A stretch of 64,000 nt of DNA from Gyrodactylus bullatarudis (taxonomy: Eukaryota; Platyhelminthes; Monogenea; Gyrodactylidea; Gyrodactylidae): assembly GCA_012064415.1 (NCBI GenBank), contig SSNU01000055.1:310001-374000 (forward strand). The letters are read 5' to 3'. The translations under genes and the position numbers were made by a program. Below are positions 35,701 through 48,291 of the stretch, piece after piece. Position 1 is the first letter of the stretch. Each line of letters opens with the position of its first letter. The notes below the pieces were generated by a model, which did not search any database, was not told the DNA's origin, and worked only from the letters and a program-made list of their open reading frames with translations.

Positions 35701-36826
35701 GTCAAAGTTTTGGAGTATATATCTTTCTCTATTTAATCTTTTCCCACGATATCTCATAACTCTCTGTGGAAATATATGGTGAAAATAACGGAATCTGCAA
35801 CGCATTATCTAATCCAATTTAAGAGCATATTGTAATAATAAAGATATGGGAATCTCTTTTTGTTGTGAACTCCTGATTTAATCATAGATAGATATCAAAC
35901 CAATTAGGGGGCGGGGACAAAGTTATTTTTGAGTAGCTCTTTATAATAATACCACTACAAATCATAAACTTTATAGGTGATAAACCATGGTTTTTTATGT
36001 CCAATATATCACGGTTCACCGAGAAAGATTCCCCTTAAAAAATAAGGAGATGTCTGGTTGAATGAGCAATATCACACATTGAATAAAAAATCATTTTAAA
36101 TAAAATACAGTTGAACTTACCCGATTTTTGCTGGAAAATATTGTCTGTCATGGAGGAAGAATGTTTCGGCTCATCAGGTTGACTGATATACGGCATCTGG
36201 GTTTTATTCGATTGCTTAGTCTGGGGAAAACAGTTTGAGTTGCTGCTGTGATTATTGTTATTGAGAACAATGATATTCCTCGGCTTTCTCCTCGGACGAT
36301 ACTTGTAGTCTGGATGTTGCTTCATGTGGACAGCCCGAAGACGCTTGGCCTCGTCTATAAACGGGCGTTTCTCAGATTCTGTGAGATGCTTCCATTCAGC
36401 ACCGAGTCGTTTGCTAATCTCTGAGTTGTGCATTTTGGGATTGGCCAAAGCCATCTTCTTCCTTTGTCCCCGGGACCAGACCATGAAGGCATTCATGGGT
36501 CGTTTAACATGGGACATGCTTCCAGTTCCATTTTCACTGTGATTCTCAGACCCGTTTGCTCCATGCGATGGGGCCGTCATGATGTCACTGTAGTCTCCGG
36601 GACTCAGCTCTTCATCCAGCATCATCATGGAGTCATGATCTGGATCCGAATCTACATTCTGGCTCCTCTTGGATGTAGACAAATTGAGATTTGTGAAAAT
36701 ATTGTTCCACAGCTCTCCAACCATCATGGAGCCTGTTGACGTAGGATTCCATTTTCCCATTGAGTTGAGAGTCTCTTCTGTTTTCGGCGAATTGTCCATT
36801 TCTGTTGTTTGTGTTTTTTTATTCAA
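32769..36826 (-). CDS. SoxB: SoxB-group HMG-box transcription factor
   Basis: Two exons, 36121-36826 and 32769-33328, join in frame across a 2,792-bp intron (donor GTAAGT, acceptor TTTAG) to give 421 residues. The HMG box spans about residues 106-184: [20 protein letters not shown], then [20 protein letters not shown], then [20 protein letters not shown] and DYKYRPRRK. This is the SoxB signature; SoxB factors bind ACAAAG-like sites and act in neuroectoderm and stem-cell fate. The N-terminus (acidic, Met/Ser-rich) and the C-terminal exon (Ser/Asp-rich, ending [13 protein letters not shown]...) are not alignable by eye to other Sox proteins. SoxB coding regions are often intronless, so the intron after residue 235 is notable. 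B1 versus B2 cannot be decided from this. Confidence 0.94.
33329..36120. other. SoxB intron
   Basis: A 2.8-kb intron with one recognisable repeat (34476-34617). The other open frames in it (for example 34905-35129 minus, 35176-35373 plus) resemble no family. Intronic enhancers are plausible but not visible. Confidence 0.75.
34476..34617. repeat. Inverted-repeat MITE with GAGACGCTTGTA ends
   Basis: Begins GAGACGCTTGTAACATGAAC and ends with the inverse, GTTCAGGTTACAAGCGTCTC; 142 bp. A single-ended, diverged copy starts at about 5367 in an MCU intron. Non-coding. No clear target duplication was identified. Confidence 0.8.
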
Positions 36827-38953
36827 CTGCGTTATTTTTTCTCTCTTCTATTATTCTTATTATATTTATTTATATAAAGGAGATCACTGAATATAATATA
36901 ATAATAATAATACCCATATATATATAGATATATCATGCATACATCTTTGTTTGAATACACCAAATGTATATATACCATTTGAATGAAAAAAATGTTTGTC
37001 TGTATGGTTTATGGTGTGTGAAAGAGGGGAGGAGGATTATAATGTTCTGCTCTTCTTATTATTTTACTACTTTTTTCATTCAAACATACACAAACGTTGA
37101 TTGTATAAATGAATGAATGAACTATGAATTTGTCTATTGTAATCTGATTCATGAAAATGATGAATATACAATTTTTTGATATCATAACATTATCAATTAG
37201 TGTATTATAAGGGATATTATACCTCAAAATAATGAAGGGGGGAGTATATGATATAGGATCTTAATCTATCTATGATGTGCGTATCAAATTATTGTTATCA
37301 AATGAACATGTAATTAATTTGAGATGAAAATTCATCTGATGAGATTTTAAGCGTGGGCGAGGCTCAACAAAAGGGCACTGTTGGCCTTGAGTAAAATGAA
37401 GATTTTAGCCAATCGGATTGCATAAAGATGGGGAAAATATGAAAATAACATGCAAAATAACAATTCATATTGTAAAGAGAGACAGAGGAAGTTCTCATGT
37501 AAACATTATTAGAGCAGAGTAGATGATGAAAAATCTGTCAAAGTATTCTCGGTATCAAAATTCCTGAATAATTAAAAAAAAAATTCCCACTCTCTTGAAT
37601 ATTATCGTAGGGATATGAGATACTAAAATGGAAAAAATTATTCCCAGAATTAAAGTAATTTCTTTATCAATTTAATAGATCTTTCTATAACTCTCAAGAC
37701 ATTAAATTCAAGAATGCACACGGGAATCTTGATATTTTCGCCAAAAACAGGATAATCTAAATATTTCTTTAGTAATATACAAGATGATGAATTATCGCGC
37801 CATTTTTTGATTGAATGAAACAATAGAGTGTTTTACCAACGTAGGATAATTTTTCCTCTTAAAAAATTTGCCCACGGACACGATAAAATAACGAAATTAA
37901 CCATGAAGCCCCTTTTGATTGCAAGATTACTATTTTTGAAAATAAAACTCAAGACTCTCAATAAACGGCCAAGATATTCCGGATTTTAGTGATGGTGTAG
38001 TAAAAATTGGTAGAAAAGTTGGTCCTACTCTATAGCGTATAGTATTAACTCAAGTTGTATTAGAAAAAATTCATTGACCAGAATTGTGAAATTTCTAGGT
38101 AATCATTTGAGAGATGATGAGTACAAAACGATTATAAATTCATGCTTTTCTAGGAGAGAATTGAGGATTTTATTTTTGAGGAGAAATTATAATATAATAC
38201 TCGTGACATGATTAATCTGGACAAGGAAGGAGTGGTTGCTTCCAACAATTGAAATCCATCCAGTTGAATTGTACACTGTTACATACTAGGAAATTAACTA
38301 AAACTCTCTGTCTCCACTCACCCCTTAATTTTTTTCCCTGTGACTGTGTGCAATGCATAAAGAGATTATCTATAGGAAAGAAGAAGAGGAAAAATCCTAG
38401 GTACACTTCATCCAATTCAATAGTAATTTCTTACAACTAACTAATTTGGGGACATTGTAGACAAGGGGATTAGAAAGATAAATTTTCTAAATTCTACTAC
38501 ATGCATCACGAACTGGAATTTGAATTGATTTGCTCTGCTCATCAAGGTCTGATTGGACTCAAAAAGTTGAGTAGTCATAAAAATAGTAAAATGTGTTGAT
38601 CTGACAAGAATCTGAGTAAAATTTTTGAAGTAGAAAAACTCACAGTCTAAAGCTTTTTACATTATCCCTAGGGTACGCAGAAAATAGCAAAAATTATTCT
38701 CTAAAATGGGTCAACATTTTTATTGCAACTTTACATTGTTTGAAAATAGCAAATTTTAGCAAAAATACCACCTACAGACTAAGTACTTTTATTTCTTATC
38801 TAAATTTGTCAAAAATAAAAATCTTTCTTGGAATTTCCATCTTCAAATGGCTTATTTGTCGTGAAAAAAATACTTAAGTTCTAAATGTTACCCATGAATT
38901 CCTTGTAACTTATCTTCCTCCATCCTAATACGAAATAATGCAAGATGGAAATA
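36827..38953. other. SoxB upstream region
   Basis: About 2.1 kb of AT-rich sequence with TA-rich simple repeats near 36890-36940. It presumably contains the SoxB promoter. A slightly GC-richer patch at about 38215-38345 carries open frames on both strands but no recognisable product. Confidence 0.5.
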
Positions 38954-39632
38954 CACCTAGTTAATATGAAGATGGGAATTTAAGATTTTTACAAAATTCT
39001 TAATTTTTTCCCTCTTTTACGATACGGGAAAAAAAAATTTAGAAAAAATCTATTCTTAAGGAAAATTCGGCAAAATTGAGATCTTGAAGTAGCGCCAAAT
39101 TTCCATTTTTTTGAACTTTGAGTTGAAAATTTTTGTTGATTTCAGTGTGAGAGAGAGATCAAAATTTGATTTTTAGGATCATGATTAGTAAAAGAAATCA
39201 GATATGCTGAATCTGGTTTTGAGAATCCGCCCATCTTCGTGTGAAAATCGAATTTTGATTTTTTCATCATTTTCCCTACTTGAAGATCGATGAAACTTGA
39301 TATTTCAAGATTCCAGAAAAAAGACGAATTTATCAAAAATTTTATTATGATCAGCGGTTTCTTTGTCTTATTGTGATCCTAAAAATCAACTTTTGATCAC
39401 TCTCTCACATTGAAATCAACAAAAACGATCAACTCAAAGTTCGAAAAAATGGGAATTTGGCGCTACTTCAAGATCTCAAATTTGCCGAATTTTCCGAATT
39501 TTTTTTCTCCGTATCGTAAAAGAGGGCCTCATAATCTAGATTCCAAAAATTCATGATCAAATTCGATTTCTTGATGAAAAAATTCATAATTTTGTAAAAA
39601 TCATAAATTCCCATCTTCATATTAACTAGCTT
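38954..39632. mobile_element. Long fold-back element, CACCTAG subfamily
   Basis: Starts CACCTAGTTAATATGAAGAT after TA (38952-38953) and ends with ATCTTCATATTAACTAGCTT before TA (39633-39634). The two arms are inverted copies: each holds TAGCGCCAAATT, the AACTTTGAG.TGAA block and GATCACTCTCTCACA or its inverse. 679 bp with no transposase. Confidence 0.88.
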
Positions 39633-39829
39633 TAGTAATCTGTAACTAGAATTAGCGAAATAATTACTAATATAAAATAGCACTCGATAACAAGTAGCAA
39701 AAGCTAGTCAATGTTATCGATATCGATGTAGAAAGGCCTGACGATTTTTAATTAAACGATACAATTCTTCAAGCTTGAATAAAATATTAGCTAAAATAGC
39801 ATTTTTGCGTAAGTTCGAGTTTTTATCTC

Positions 39830-40270
39830 AACTTAATTGACATGAAGAATTTACTATTCTTACTCAACTCTGTCGCCAGATAGTCTAGGAAAATTGAATT
39901 CCATGATGAGTTGTTGAAATTTCTGAAAAAATGAACCTGGCCGGTCTTTTTCAACTTTTTTGTGTAAAATTTTTGTCAATTTCGAAGATATAAAGTCATT
40001 AAATGCTGTTATTTCGGATCATCGATAGACGGAGAATTGAAATTTAGCGAAGGAAATTCACAAAAAATCGTGATCATTGTGAGGAATCGAAAAATCTGAA
40101 TTTTTTAATTATCACGAAGGGGAACGACCCAAAATTCAAAAGTTTTACTTTTTCTTGAAAAAAAAACAATTCGAATTCTTTGTCTATCGATGATCCGAAA
40201 TGACAGCAGCGAATGGCTTTAAATCTTCGAAATCAATAAAACCGTTGAGCTAAAAGGTTGAAAATAGTGA
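39830..40270. repeat. Degenerate palindrome
   Basis: Arms around 39985-40035 and 40185-40240 pair (shared ATTTCGGATCATCGATAGAC and TTTCGAAGAT). Outer boundaries are unclear. It looks like another old fold-back copy; it ends about 200 bp before the gene at 40474. Confidence 0.6.
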
Positions 40271-40473
40271 GAATTTGGGTTCTTAAATTCGTAGCAATCA
40301 TGATAATACAATAAAAGACAAATTTAGTATTTCCTATTTTGAAAAACAGTTCAGTAGTTTTCAAAAATTATTTTGTTTATTTCAATTTTCAGATTTAGAG
40401 TCTGAACCTCAGATGAAATAGTTAGCTATTCTAATTTACAATTAATTCATTGTAATCTAAATTATTTCAATCA

Positions 40474-40878
40474 ATGATTGAGAGAGTGGACTCAAGGCTA
40501 AAATGTGACCAAAAGACAATTCGCAGTAGACCAACTCTGTTGGGAACAAGCTTGGAGACTGGCCGAGACATTGTCGACATTGAGGCTCATGAAAGACTCA
40601 AGAGAAAGACTCTCGATCAGTTCAAAGATATTGAGAAGGAAATCCCAGCCTGGTACACAAACCTTCCAAGTAAATATTCATCAGCAAAGAAGCTGGGCTA
40701 TTTGAATCCCATCTTGAAGAATTACACATCAAAGTCACGTGCCCATGACTACAACTCGGACCAGATGAGCCGAGAGTTGTGGTCAAGATTTCATATTACC
40801 ACCGCCAGTCGAGAATTGTTTCTTGAGTCAACTTATGGCCATGATTATGGCATTGAGAATATGATGAAGCAACATTAA
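40474..40878 (+). CDS. Single-exon hypothetical protein, 134 aa
   Basis: The frame starts at ATG (MIERVDSRLKCDQKTIRSRP) and ends with TAA, followed seven bases later by AATAAA (40885-40890), which supports a complete transcription unit. The product is charged, with few hydrophobic runs, no signal peptide and no membrane helix. Distinct segments are EIPAWYTNLPSKYSSAKKLG, ILKNYTSKSRAHDYNSD and ELWSRFHITTASRELFLES. The Trp/Tyr-rich, turn-rich style resembles small microtubule inner proteins of cilia, but I cannot match it to a named one. It is bracketed by fold-back repeats, yet its codon composition is richer in G and C than they are, so I do not think it is repeat-derived. Confidence 0.65.
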   Translation: MIERVDSRLKCDQKTIRSRPTLLGTSLETGRDIVDIEAHERLKRKTLDQFKDIEKEIPAWYTNLPSKYSSAKKLGYLNPILKNYTSKSRAHDYNSDQMSRELWSRFHITTASRELFLESTYGHDYGIENMMKQH

Positions 40879-40893
40879 TTGATAAATAAAGTA

Positions 40894-41517
40894 CAGCTAT
40901 TCTTGGGAACCTCATTTTTTCGTCAAGGTATCAAGATTTTCTGAGGATTTTTTAAAAAACCAATTCAAAAGTCACTTTCACTGATTTACCAGAGAAAATT
41001 TTTTCAAGGAAATTTTGTATGATCTCAGAATACATGCTGTTAACGAATCTGCAATTTTTTTCAAAAACCAACCTTTATTTTAAGAGTTATTGGCCCAGAA
41101 AATGACCATTTTTGGATCCAGAGAATGGCTAATTTTTTTATTTCAAGGTAATCACATTTTCGAATTCTACGGGTATTGTTTTTTCAATAAAAATTTCTTT
41201 ATTTTTTCTCTTCGACCTCTGTGAGTTGTTTTTCATAAAAATCGTTCTTTATATTTTTTCAAAAACGAGTCATTTTAAAATTTTCATAACTTCTCAATGA
41301 AATATTGTAGCTTAATAAGTCATAGTTCATTCGAAAGAATATTAGTTCTTCTTTCAGAAAATTGGTTAGTTTTTTATTTTCAGTATCTTTAAAACAAAAT
41401 TATGGCTTGAGCAGTTACCTGCCCATATATGATCTCCACTGGGGCTTGAAACGTTATAAAAGAAAATGACACCTTGACAAAAAATTTCGATTTGTGTAAA
41501 AACATCGAGAACAGCTT
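40894..41517. mobile_element. Fold-back element, AAGCTATTC subfamily
   Basis: The left end, CAGCTATTCTTGGGAACCTC after TA (40892-40893), and the right end, ACATCGAGAACAGCTT before TA (41518-41519), are inverted relatives of the termini at 22217-22685; both subterminal regions carry the TCAAGGT(A/G)TCA string. 624 bp. It starts 15 bp past the stop of the upstream gene, just after its poly(A) signal. Confidence 0.7.
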
Positions 41518-41519
41518 TA

Positions 41520-44500
41520 TGAACTCTACTCTAAGATCTTTTCGTGACTCTGCTGCATCTAAAAAATATGTCATAGTAATCAAATAGGTTCATGAATAGA
41601 AAGAAAAAAAAACACCTAACGTACCTGCATAATTTTGTAAAATCATCAATCACGACACACAAAAATTATCAACATGTAATTTACCCCCTATTATTGTTAT
41701 CGTTGACAATAAACTTTCGTGATTTGTTATTGTGAAACCAAATCTCCTTTGATCACGATAGTAAAAAAAAGTATTGAGTTTAAATGAACAAGGGTAAACA
41801 TTCTTCTCTCTTTACATGTTACATGTTTCCTACCCTTTATGACAAGATTGAAAATAGTCTTTTTGATACAATTCTACTTTCTTATGTATACTGATAATTG
41901 AGCAGTAGGGCTAAGCCGGGAAAACATGCATTTTTATTTACATAACAGAAAGTTGTACATTTTAAAAACGTGAAAAAAACTGTCAACATTTTCTCAATTT
42001 TGCAATTAATTAAATACGTAGCAAAAATTATTTTTACTTTTTTGACAAGCTGAATGTTTATTTTTGGTGATTTTGAAAAAAATAATCTTTTATGTATGAA
42101 GGCTCCGATGATAAGTCTCAAGATTGTATTTTTATTGTTCCATATTTTTTTTATTGGTTGAGTCTATATTTTGGACGGGCAGGCCAACTTGGGTCAAAAG
42201 ACAAGGATTAGGTCTAATTAGCTGTGACAATTTTCTACTTCCACTCCACAACTCCTCCCCCCTACCCATTAAGTTTACCTTTTTGATTAATTTGACAGGG
42301 TCTCTTTTTTCTCCCTCCCTGTGTGATATGTTTATAAAATCATTTCTCACTCTCAATTAACAAGACAATACAGATGTGATTGAAATTTTTTTTATATTGG
42401 CGTTGATATGATGTAGTTAAACTCAAAAACGTTTTTCAAATTTGTATTGAGAAATGTTTTGTTTAAAATTTTTGTATTTTATCTCTTATATCGTGAAAAT
42501 AAATAGAAACTTTAATTAACGAAGACTATTAGTTAAAAGTGTGGTTTTCTGTTTCAAATTTCAAAAAAAACAGTTTACGAAAATGATTCTGATTTCGAAA
42601 ATCTTTAAATTTTGAACATTTTTTAAATTTTTGTTATATTCGATTTTCTTGAAAATATATATTTAGAAATATTAATTAAATGGGTAGATAAATTTACAAA
42701 GTGCTGAGAAGGTTCAAAATTTGAAATTTTCCGAAAGTTTTTTTATCAAAATCCTTTAAAGATTTAATTATGCAAGACAATGTCTTGCCAAGACCCAGTG
42801 GAATGATTTTGAAATACATAAAGATCATTTCAACCAAGTCTTATGTTAAGTTAGTGGTTAAAAATTTGATTTCGCGCCCAAATATTAAAACAAAATATTC
42901 TAATTTTTTAATGAAAATAGAAAAAGTCAAAAAAATCTACATACTTAACCAAAGCTTTTTTAAGCCTAGAACGGCATATATTATGAAAATCGCATTTTCT
43001 GTAAATGGGGGTTTTTGGAACCCCTTGTTGAAAAAAGACCAAAATTTGAGTTAAATAGTGATTTATTTAGAGCATTGGAAGCACAAGTTAATACAATGCT
43101 TGTTACAGATATTTTTTCCACAAATTTGATAAGAATAGTTTTAAGTAAAAAACTTTGAAGCAGTTAGTAGTAATTTTACAAAATTTTCCTATTTTAACAT
43201 CAAGTAAATAGATGGCTCTCCCAAGGTACACTTGAAACTATATTTATTGGCTTATAATTGATGGCATTAATTAATTGGCCTTGAATCGACGGGAGGATTG
43301 ATATCCTGTTGAGAGAAATGAGTTTCCTTACATTATTCAATATGGGCTGAATGAATGTTGAATAAGCTGTCAACCATTTCCTCGCTAGTCCACTGAATGA
43401 TTCTATTCTTTGTGACAATTACGATAACTCTCAACGATAATAAAGAATTAGGCATGTAATAATAATATGTCCTCTAGTGGTGTTGTTGATACTCATATAA
43501 TCCGATTAAAATTTCTGAATGTTTTTTTGATTATTCATCAGAAATGAGAAATATCTATTTGACGCCAAATTCCCATTCTTTTGAACTTAGAGCTTGACAT
43601 TTTGAAGAAGGGTGAGTTCAGAATTAGAATCAAATAAGAGAAGCGAATATCACCGTTAAATTTTCTGAAAAATTTGAGAGAATTATGAATTTTCAAACGA
43701 TAATTAGAAAAATATACCATAATTGGTTCCTTCGTCTAATTCTGAAAAAAACTTTATTTGACCACTCTAAATCAATAAAGATTTCAAAAATGGGAATTTG
43801 GGGAAATTAGAGAACAGTTGCCCCTCCTTATTTCTCTCTAAGTTTCCTTTGAATCGTGTTGATCTTTTTATTATCGATGACATGAAAACTCACCGCAAGG
43901 GATTCGTTTCATCGATGTTAAAAAGCCTTTAGTCTGTTTGTCATTCAGAAAAATTACTGCAAAACAAGAGGGAGCAAATGTTCTAAGCCGAATTTGGAGA
44001 CAAAAATTTGAAAAATTAACCATATTTTTTTTAGAAATAAATATTTTTTATCATCATAATAAACTCTATCGAAATACATGCGATATTTTTCAATGTTTTC
44101 TCGATTATGATGATTCCGTGTGATCTGAAATTTTTTCTATGTGGGGAATCTTCGAAATTGGTGATTTGGACCTTCCCATTTGCAGATATGGTGACAGTGG
44201 TAGGCCAAATCACAATCCTGGTTACTTTTTTATATTGGATTTAAGGATTTTTGGTTCCCTTTTGCAACGTAAATTTTTTAATATTGCATTTATGGCCCCT
44301 TTTTCCTGTGTTGAAATTTAATAATTGCAGTCATGGTTAGTCCTCCCTATGCTGAATGATATCTATTTCGCAATTATGGTTACAATCTTGTCAAATCTGT
44401 TTTTGAACCTTCATAACTCTACTATTTTGATAGGCTTCTGGATCAATAAAAGTTTAAATTGAAGCCCACAATATTAACTTGTATTAGTAATATTTTTGGC

Positions 44501-45426
44501 CAAATTTTGGTTTTTATAAAAATTGTGAAATGGTCTCGGCACCGAAAGGGTTAAAGAGAGAATACTCACTACTTGAAAGTAGTGATCTTATTTTTTTATT
44601 CACAAAGGCAAAAATTTTAAATTTTATTAAACCGACTTCACCATATTCGATTCAATTTGAGTAAATAAAATCAGTATGAAAATAAGAATAAAATCACTGA
44701 ACATGTTTCACTATAGGAATCTGACAGAATCTGCTAATTTTTGAGTTTTTCGAAAAACTCTTGCGTGTTGACCTTGATTTGATTTTTTCTCTCTCTCAGT
44801 TTCCACTTCTCAGAGAGGTAGAATGAATAAATTGTTTGTCTGGTCCAGTGTACTTGGAAATATCTGAATGCATATCAATTGGATAAGAAAGAAATTCATC
44901 CCACAATTTGCCTTGAGGGGACGAAAGGAAATTTTGTTTTCAATAGAATAATTGGAGTCAACACAATTCTATAAAAAAGAGAGAATTTTCTCCTCATTCT
45001 CGGTATACAGTTGTAAATTCAGTCATTCCCTTACGTTCTTTTTCTTCTATCAATTTTATTTCGGAACAACTAAACAGCTTTAACACACAAGAAAAACAAT
45101 TGAGTTTTTCCTCTCTCTTTATTTAAACAAAGTTTTCTTTCTTTTTATGGAGATAAGCTAAACACAAGAGGCTATATATCTTCTCACACCTCAACTGCAA
45201 ACGGATTTCTTTCTCTGTTAAATGTTTCTATTTCAATTTGTTACACTCATCTTTTTTGTTATCGATAGAAACATACCTTTGAGATTATTCGGATGGCGAT
45301 GATAATGACTGGTTTATTCTCTCACAGAAAAAAGCGGGTGGATTTAGATTAAATTTGAATACATTTTGCCGAAAAAAAACTATTTTATTCAATTGAAATG
45401 AAATTAATATTCTTAGCATGGAATTA
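41520..45426. other. Gene-poor stretch
   Basis: No gene recognised in 3.9 kb. A patch at 42165-42355 is less AT-rich and open on both strands but resembles nothing I know. Around 43560-43800 inverted segments (GCGCCAAATTCCCATT and AATGGGAATTTGGGG) show an eroded fold-back copy. Confidence 0.5.
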
Positions 45427-46161
45427 AAGCTAATTGATATGAAGTTGGGAATCTATGATTTTTACAGAAATCTCGATATTTTCATCAAGAATTCGAATTT
45501 GTTAAAGATTTTCTGGAATCCTACTCATGCTGCCAACTTTGACCATTTGGAGGAAAAAAATCTGAAAAAAATTATTTTTATGAAAATATGGTCATTTTTC
45601 AAATTCCCATTTGGCGCCAAAATCTTATTTTTTCGAACTTTGAGCTGAAAATTTTTGTTGATTTGAAAGTGGGAGAGTGATCAAAAATTTATTTTCACGA
45701 TCAAGATTAGACAAGAAAGCTAACTAGCACCGTCAAGTTATCGACAGTTACCCCATTTTCGAGAGATTTTGAATTATCGAAATTTCATTGATTTTCATGT
45801 AGTGAAAATGATCAAAAAATCGAATTTCAGCTCTGAAACGATACTAAGGTTGAGCATAAGATCGGATTCAGTTGAATTTATTTTCTTGTCTAATCATGAT
45901 CCTAAAAATCAACTTTTGATCACTCTACCACTTTCAAATCAACAAAAATTTTCAGCTCAAAGCTCGAAAAAATAGAATTTTGGCTTCAAATAGGAATTTG
46001 AAAAATGACCATATTTTTCATAAAAATAATTTTTTTCTTCAAATGGTAAAAGTGGGCAGCATGAGAAGGATTCCAGAAAATCTTTAACAAATTCGAATTT
46101 TTGATGACAATATCGAGATTTCTGTAAAATCATAGATTCCCAACTTCATATCAATTAGCTT
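45427..46161. mobile_element. Full-length fold-back element, AAGCTAATTG subfamily
   Basis: Starts AAGCTAATTGATATGAAGTT and ends AACTTCATATCAATTAGCTT, flanked by TA at 45425-45426 and 46162-46163. 735 bp, two inverted arms of about 300 bp each. The arms carry TTTGGCGCCAAAATC, CGAACTTTGAGCTGAAAATT and GATCACTCTACCAC or their inverses. No transposase. The 262-bp copy at 9898 is an internally deleted version of this structure. Confidence 0.9.
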
Positions 46162-47460
46162 TAATTTGATGAATAAAAATACAATTCTTTAATTTAATAG
46201 TCTTTATAGGATGAAATTGAATCTGCTTTTAAAACTTTCCAATCTTATTCTGTTTCTCGAATTTAAGATATCAGATTGGTGTAATTCTGAAAAATAAATT
46301 AAAATCATTAATTTTATTTCGATTATCTCTAGTAATTAATAGCGGGATAGCTGACTTTTTGGTTGATCAGTTAATGAAGTTACAATCTAGTTTGAGGATA
46401 AAATTGGCCATGTTTTCAGCCCTATATTTTTAGACTGGCGCCAATAGTAGTTTATGTCAATGTCCAAGCTCCGTAGTAAAACAAAAACTTTCATTATGAT
46501 CAATTAATTCAAGACCCAACTCAATGGAAATAGACTATAATTGATTTTAGTAAACCTCAACCCATTGGTAATTTAAACGTCTGGAAGAGGCTTTGGAAAA
46601 AGATTAATTATATTCCTTTTACATGAAAGATAAAAAACTTTGTTTACCCTTGATTATAATGGATAATTTTTTCGACCACAAGAATGCTACTCAAAGAAAG
46701 CTTGGTTATGTTTTAAACTTTTCATCGGTTCAATTCGGAATCAAAGTTTCGTTGATGGAAGAAATAACATTTAAACAACTCTAGAGAATGATCTACATTT
46801 AGATCTGTATTTTTAGACAGATGGATTGGTTGAGTAAATAATTTATTTTGTGGTTAATCCTTGATTTTCATCCTCTTTACATGTAAATAAAATCTATCCT
46901 CAGATGTAGACCTTTTTTCCAACTAACTAGCCAAAAAATAAAAAATTGTACCCCACCCAAGTGAATATTTTTCGTATATAATCATGTTAATATACGCTGT
47001 TCTCATACGCTATACACACATATACATTGTAGAGCTCGAATGATCATTCCTTCAATCTCTCTTGCTTTTTATCCCTTGATTTTTCCTCTGTGGTAAGGAT
47101 ATACTTTTCTACCCTGTGGAAAGAAACTCCCTCTATTAAATACAGTAGAGTCTAGATCTAACTATCTTTTTATTAATCTTTAACATAATGTTTTTCTTTC
47201 TCTCTTGAAAAATGTGTGTGGCTTGTTCTAAATTCTAATTATCTGAGTGACTAATTCTTCAATGGATAGATTCTTATCTCTAATTTGTGAGTTGGAACGA
47301 GTATCCTTTTAAATCAAGAAAACAAGATGATGTCAGTTATTTTGCAAATAAGACCCTTATTTCGGGCATACTTGTCAGTTGGATACGAACAAAAATAATT
47401 ATTACAAAATAATTTCATCTGTGATTGGTCAATCCCCCTTTATAAGGCTGACTATTACTA
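46162..47460. other. Non-coding stretch
   Basis: AT-rich. Contains AACGTCTGGAAGAGGCTTTG at about 46579 (also at 5725) and, at about 47340-47390, a diverged copy of the palindrome arm found at 55393-55463 (ATTTCGGGCATACT). No gene seen. Confidence 0.5.
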
Positions 47461-48159
47461 CACCTAATTAATATGAAGATGGGAATTTATGCTTTTTACA
47501 AAATTATAAATTTTTTCATCAAGAAATCAAATTTGATCAGGAATTTTTTGGTTCCACTTTCAGGATCTGAAGAAAAAAATAGGAAAAAAAATCAAATTTT
47601 AGGAAAGTTATGGCATATTTAAAATCTAGCGATGGCGCCGAATTCCCATTTTTTGAACTTTGAGTTGATAATATTTGTTGATTTCAATGTGAGAGAGTGA
47701 TCAAAAACTGATTTTTAGGATCACGATTAGTCAAAGAAATCAAATATGCTGATTCAGATTCTGAGAATCCGCCCATCTTCGTGTGAAAATCGAATTTTGA
47801 TTTTTTGAACATTTTCACTACTTGAAAATCGATGAAATTTTGATGATTCAAGATCCCTGGAGATTGGCGAGTCCATAGTCATAATCGGTTTCTTTGACTA
47901 ATCGTGATCCTAAAAATCAACTTTTGATCACTCTCTCACATTGAAATCAACAATAATTATCAACTCAAAGTTCAAAAAAATGGGAATTCGGCGCCATCGC
48001 TAGATTTTAAATATGCCATAACTTTCCTAAAATTTGATTTTTTTTCCTATTTTTTTCTTCAGATCCTGAAAGTGGAACCAAAAAATCCTGATCAAATTTG
48101 ATTACTTGATGAAAAAATTCATAATTTTGTAAAAAGCATAAATTCCCATCTTCATATTA
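47461..48159. mobile_element. Long fold-back element, CACCTAATT subfamily
   Basis: Starts CACCTAATTAATATGAAGAT after TA (47459-47460); the right end (ATCTTCATATTA) is truncated relative to the left by several bases. The arms are nearly identical inverted copies of about 280 bp (shared GATGGCGCCGAATTCCCATT). About 700 bp; no coding capacity. Confidence 0.85.
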
Positions 48160-48291
48160 CAGTTAAAATATTTCCATCGAAACATCTTATCTTTATTGAA
48201 ACACGAAAAAATTATTTATCTCGACCAATCAGAATGCAGCAAGTGATTTCTATACATATACACTTGTGCATCAGTTTTCGTGCCTGAGAAT

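Noticed and set aside
41419..41646. A possible three-exon minus-strand gene start (MILQNYADAAESRKDLRVEF...) with a 28-bp intron
   Set aside because: The middle exon reads into the right terminus of a fold-back element: AAAGCTGTTCTCGATG...TCAAGGTGTCA matches the end found at 22217. The apparent exon is mostly repeat sequence and no further exons were found.
42132..42356. GC-richer patch open on both strands
   Set aside because: No homology recognised, no splice sites that extend it and no poly(A) signal; left as unexplained non-coding sequence.
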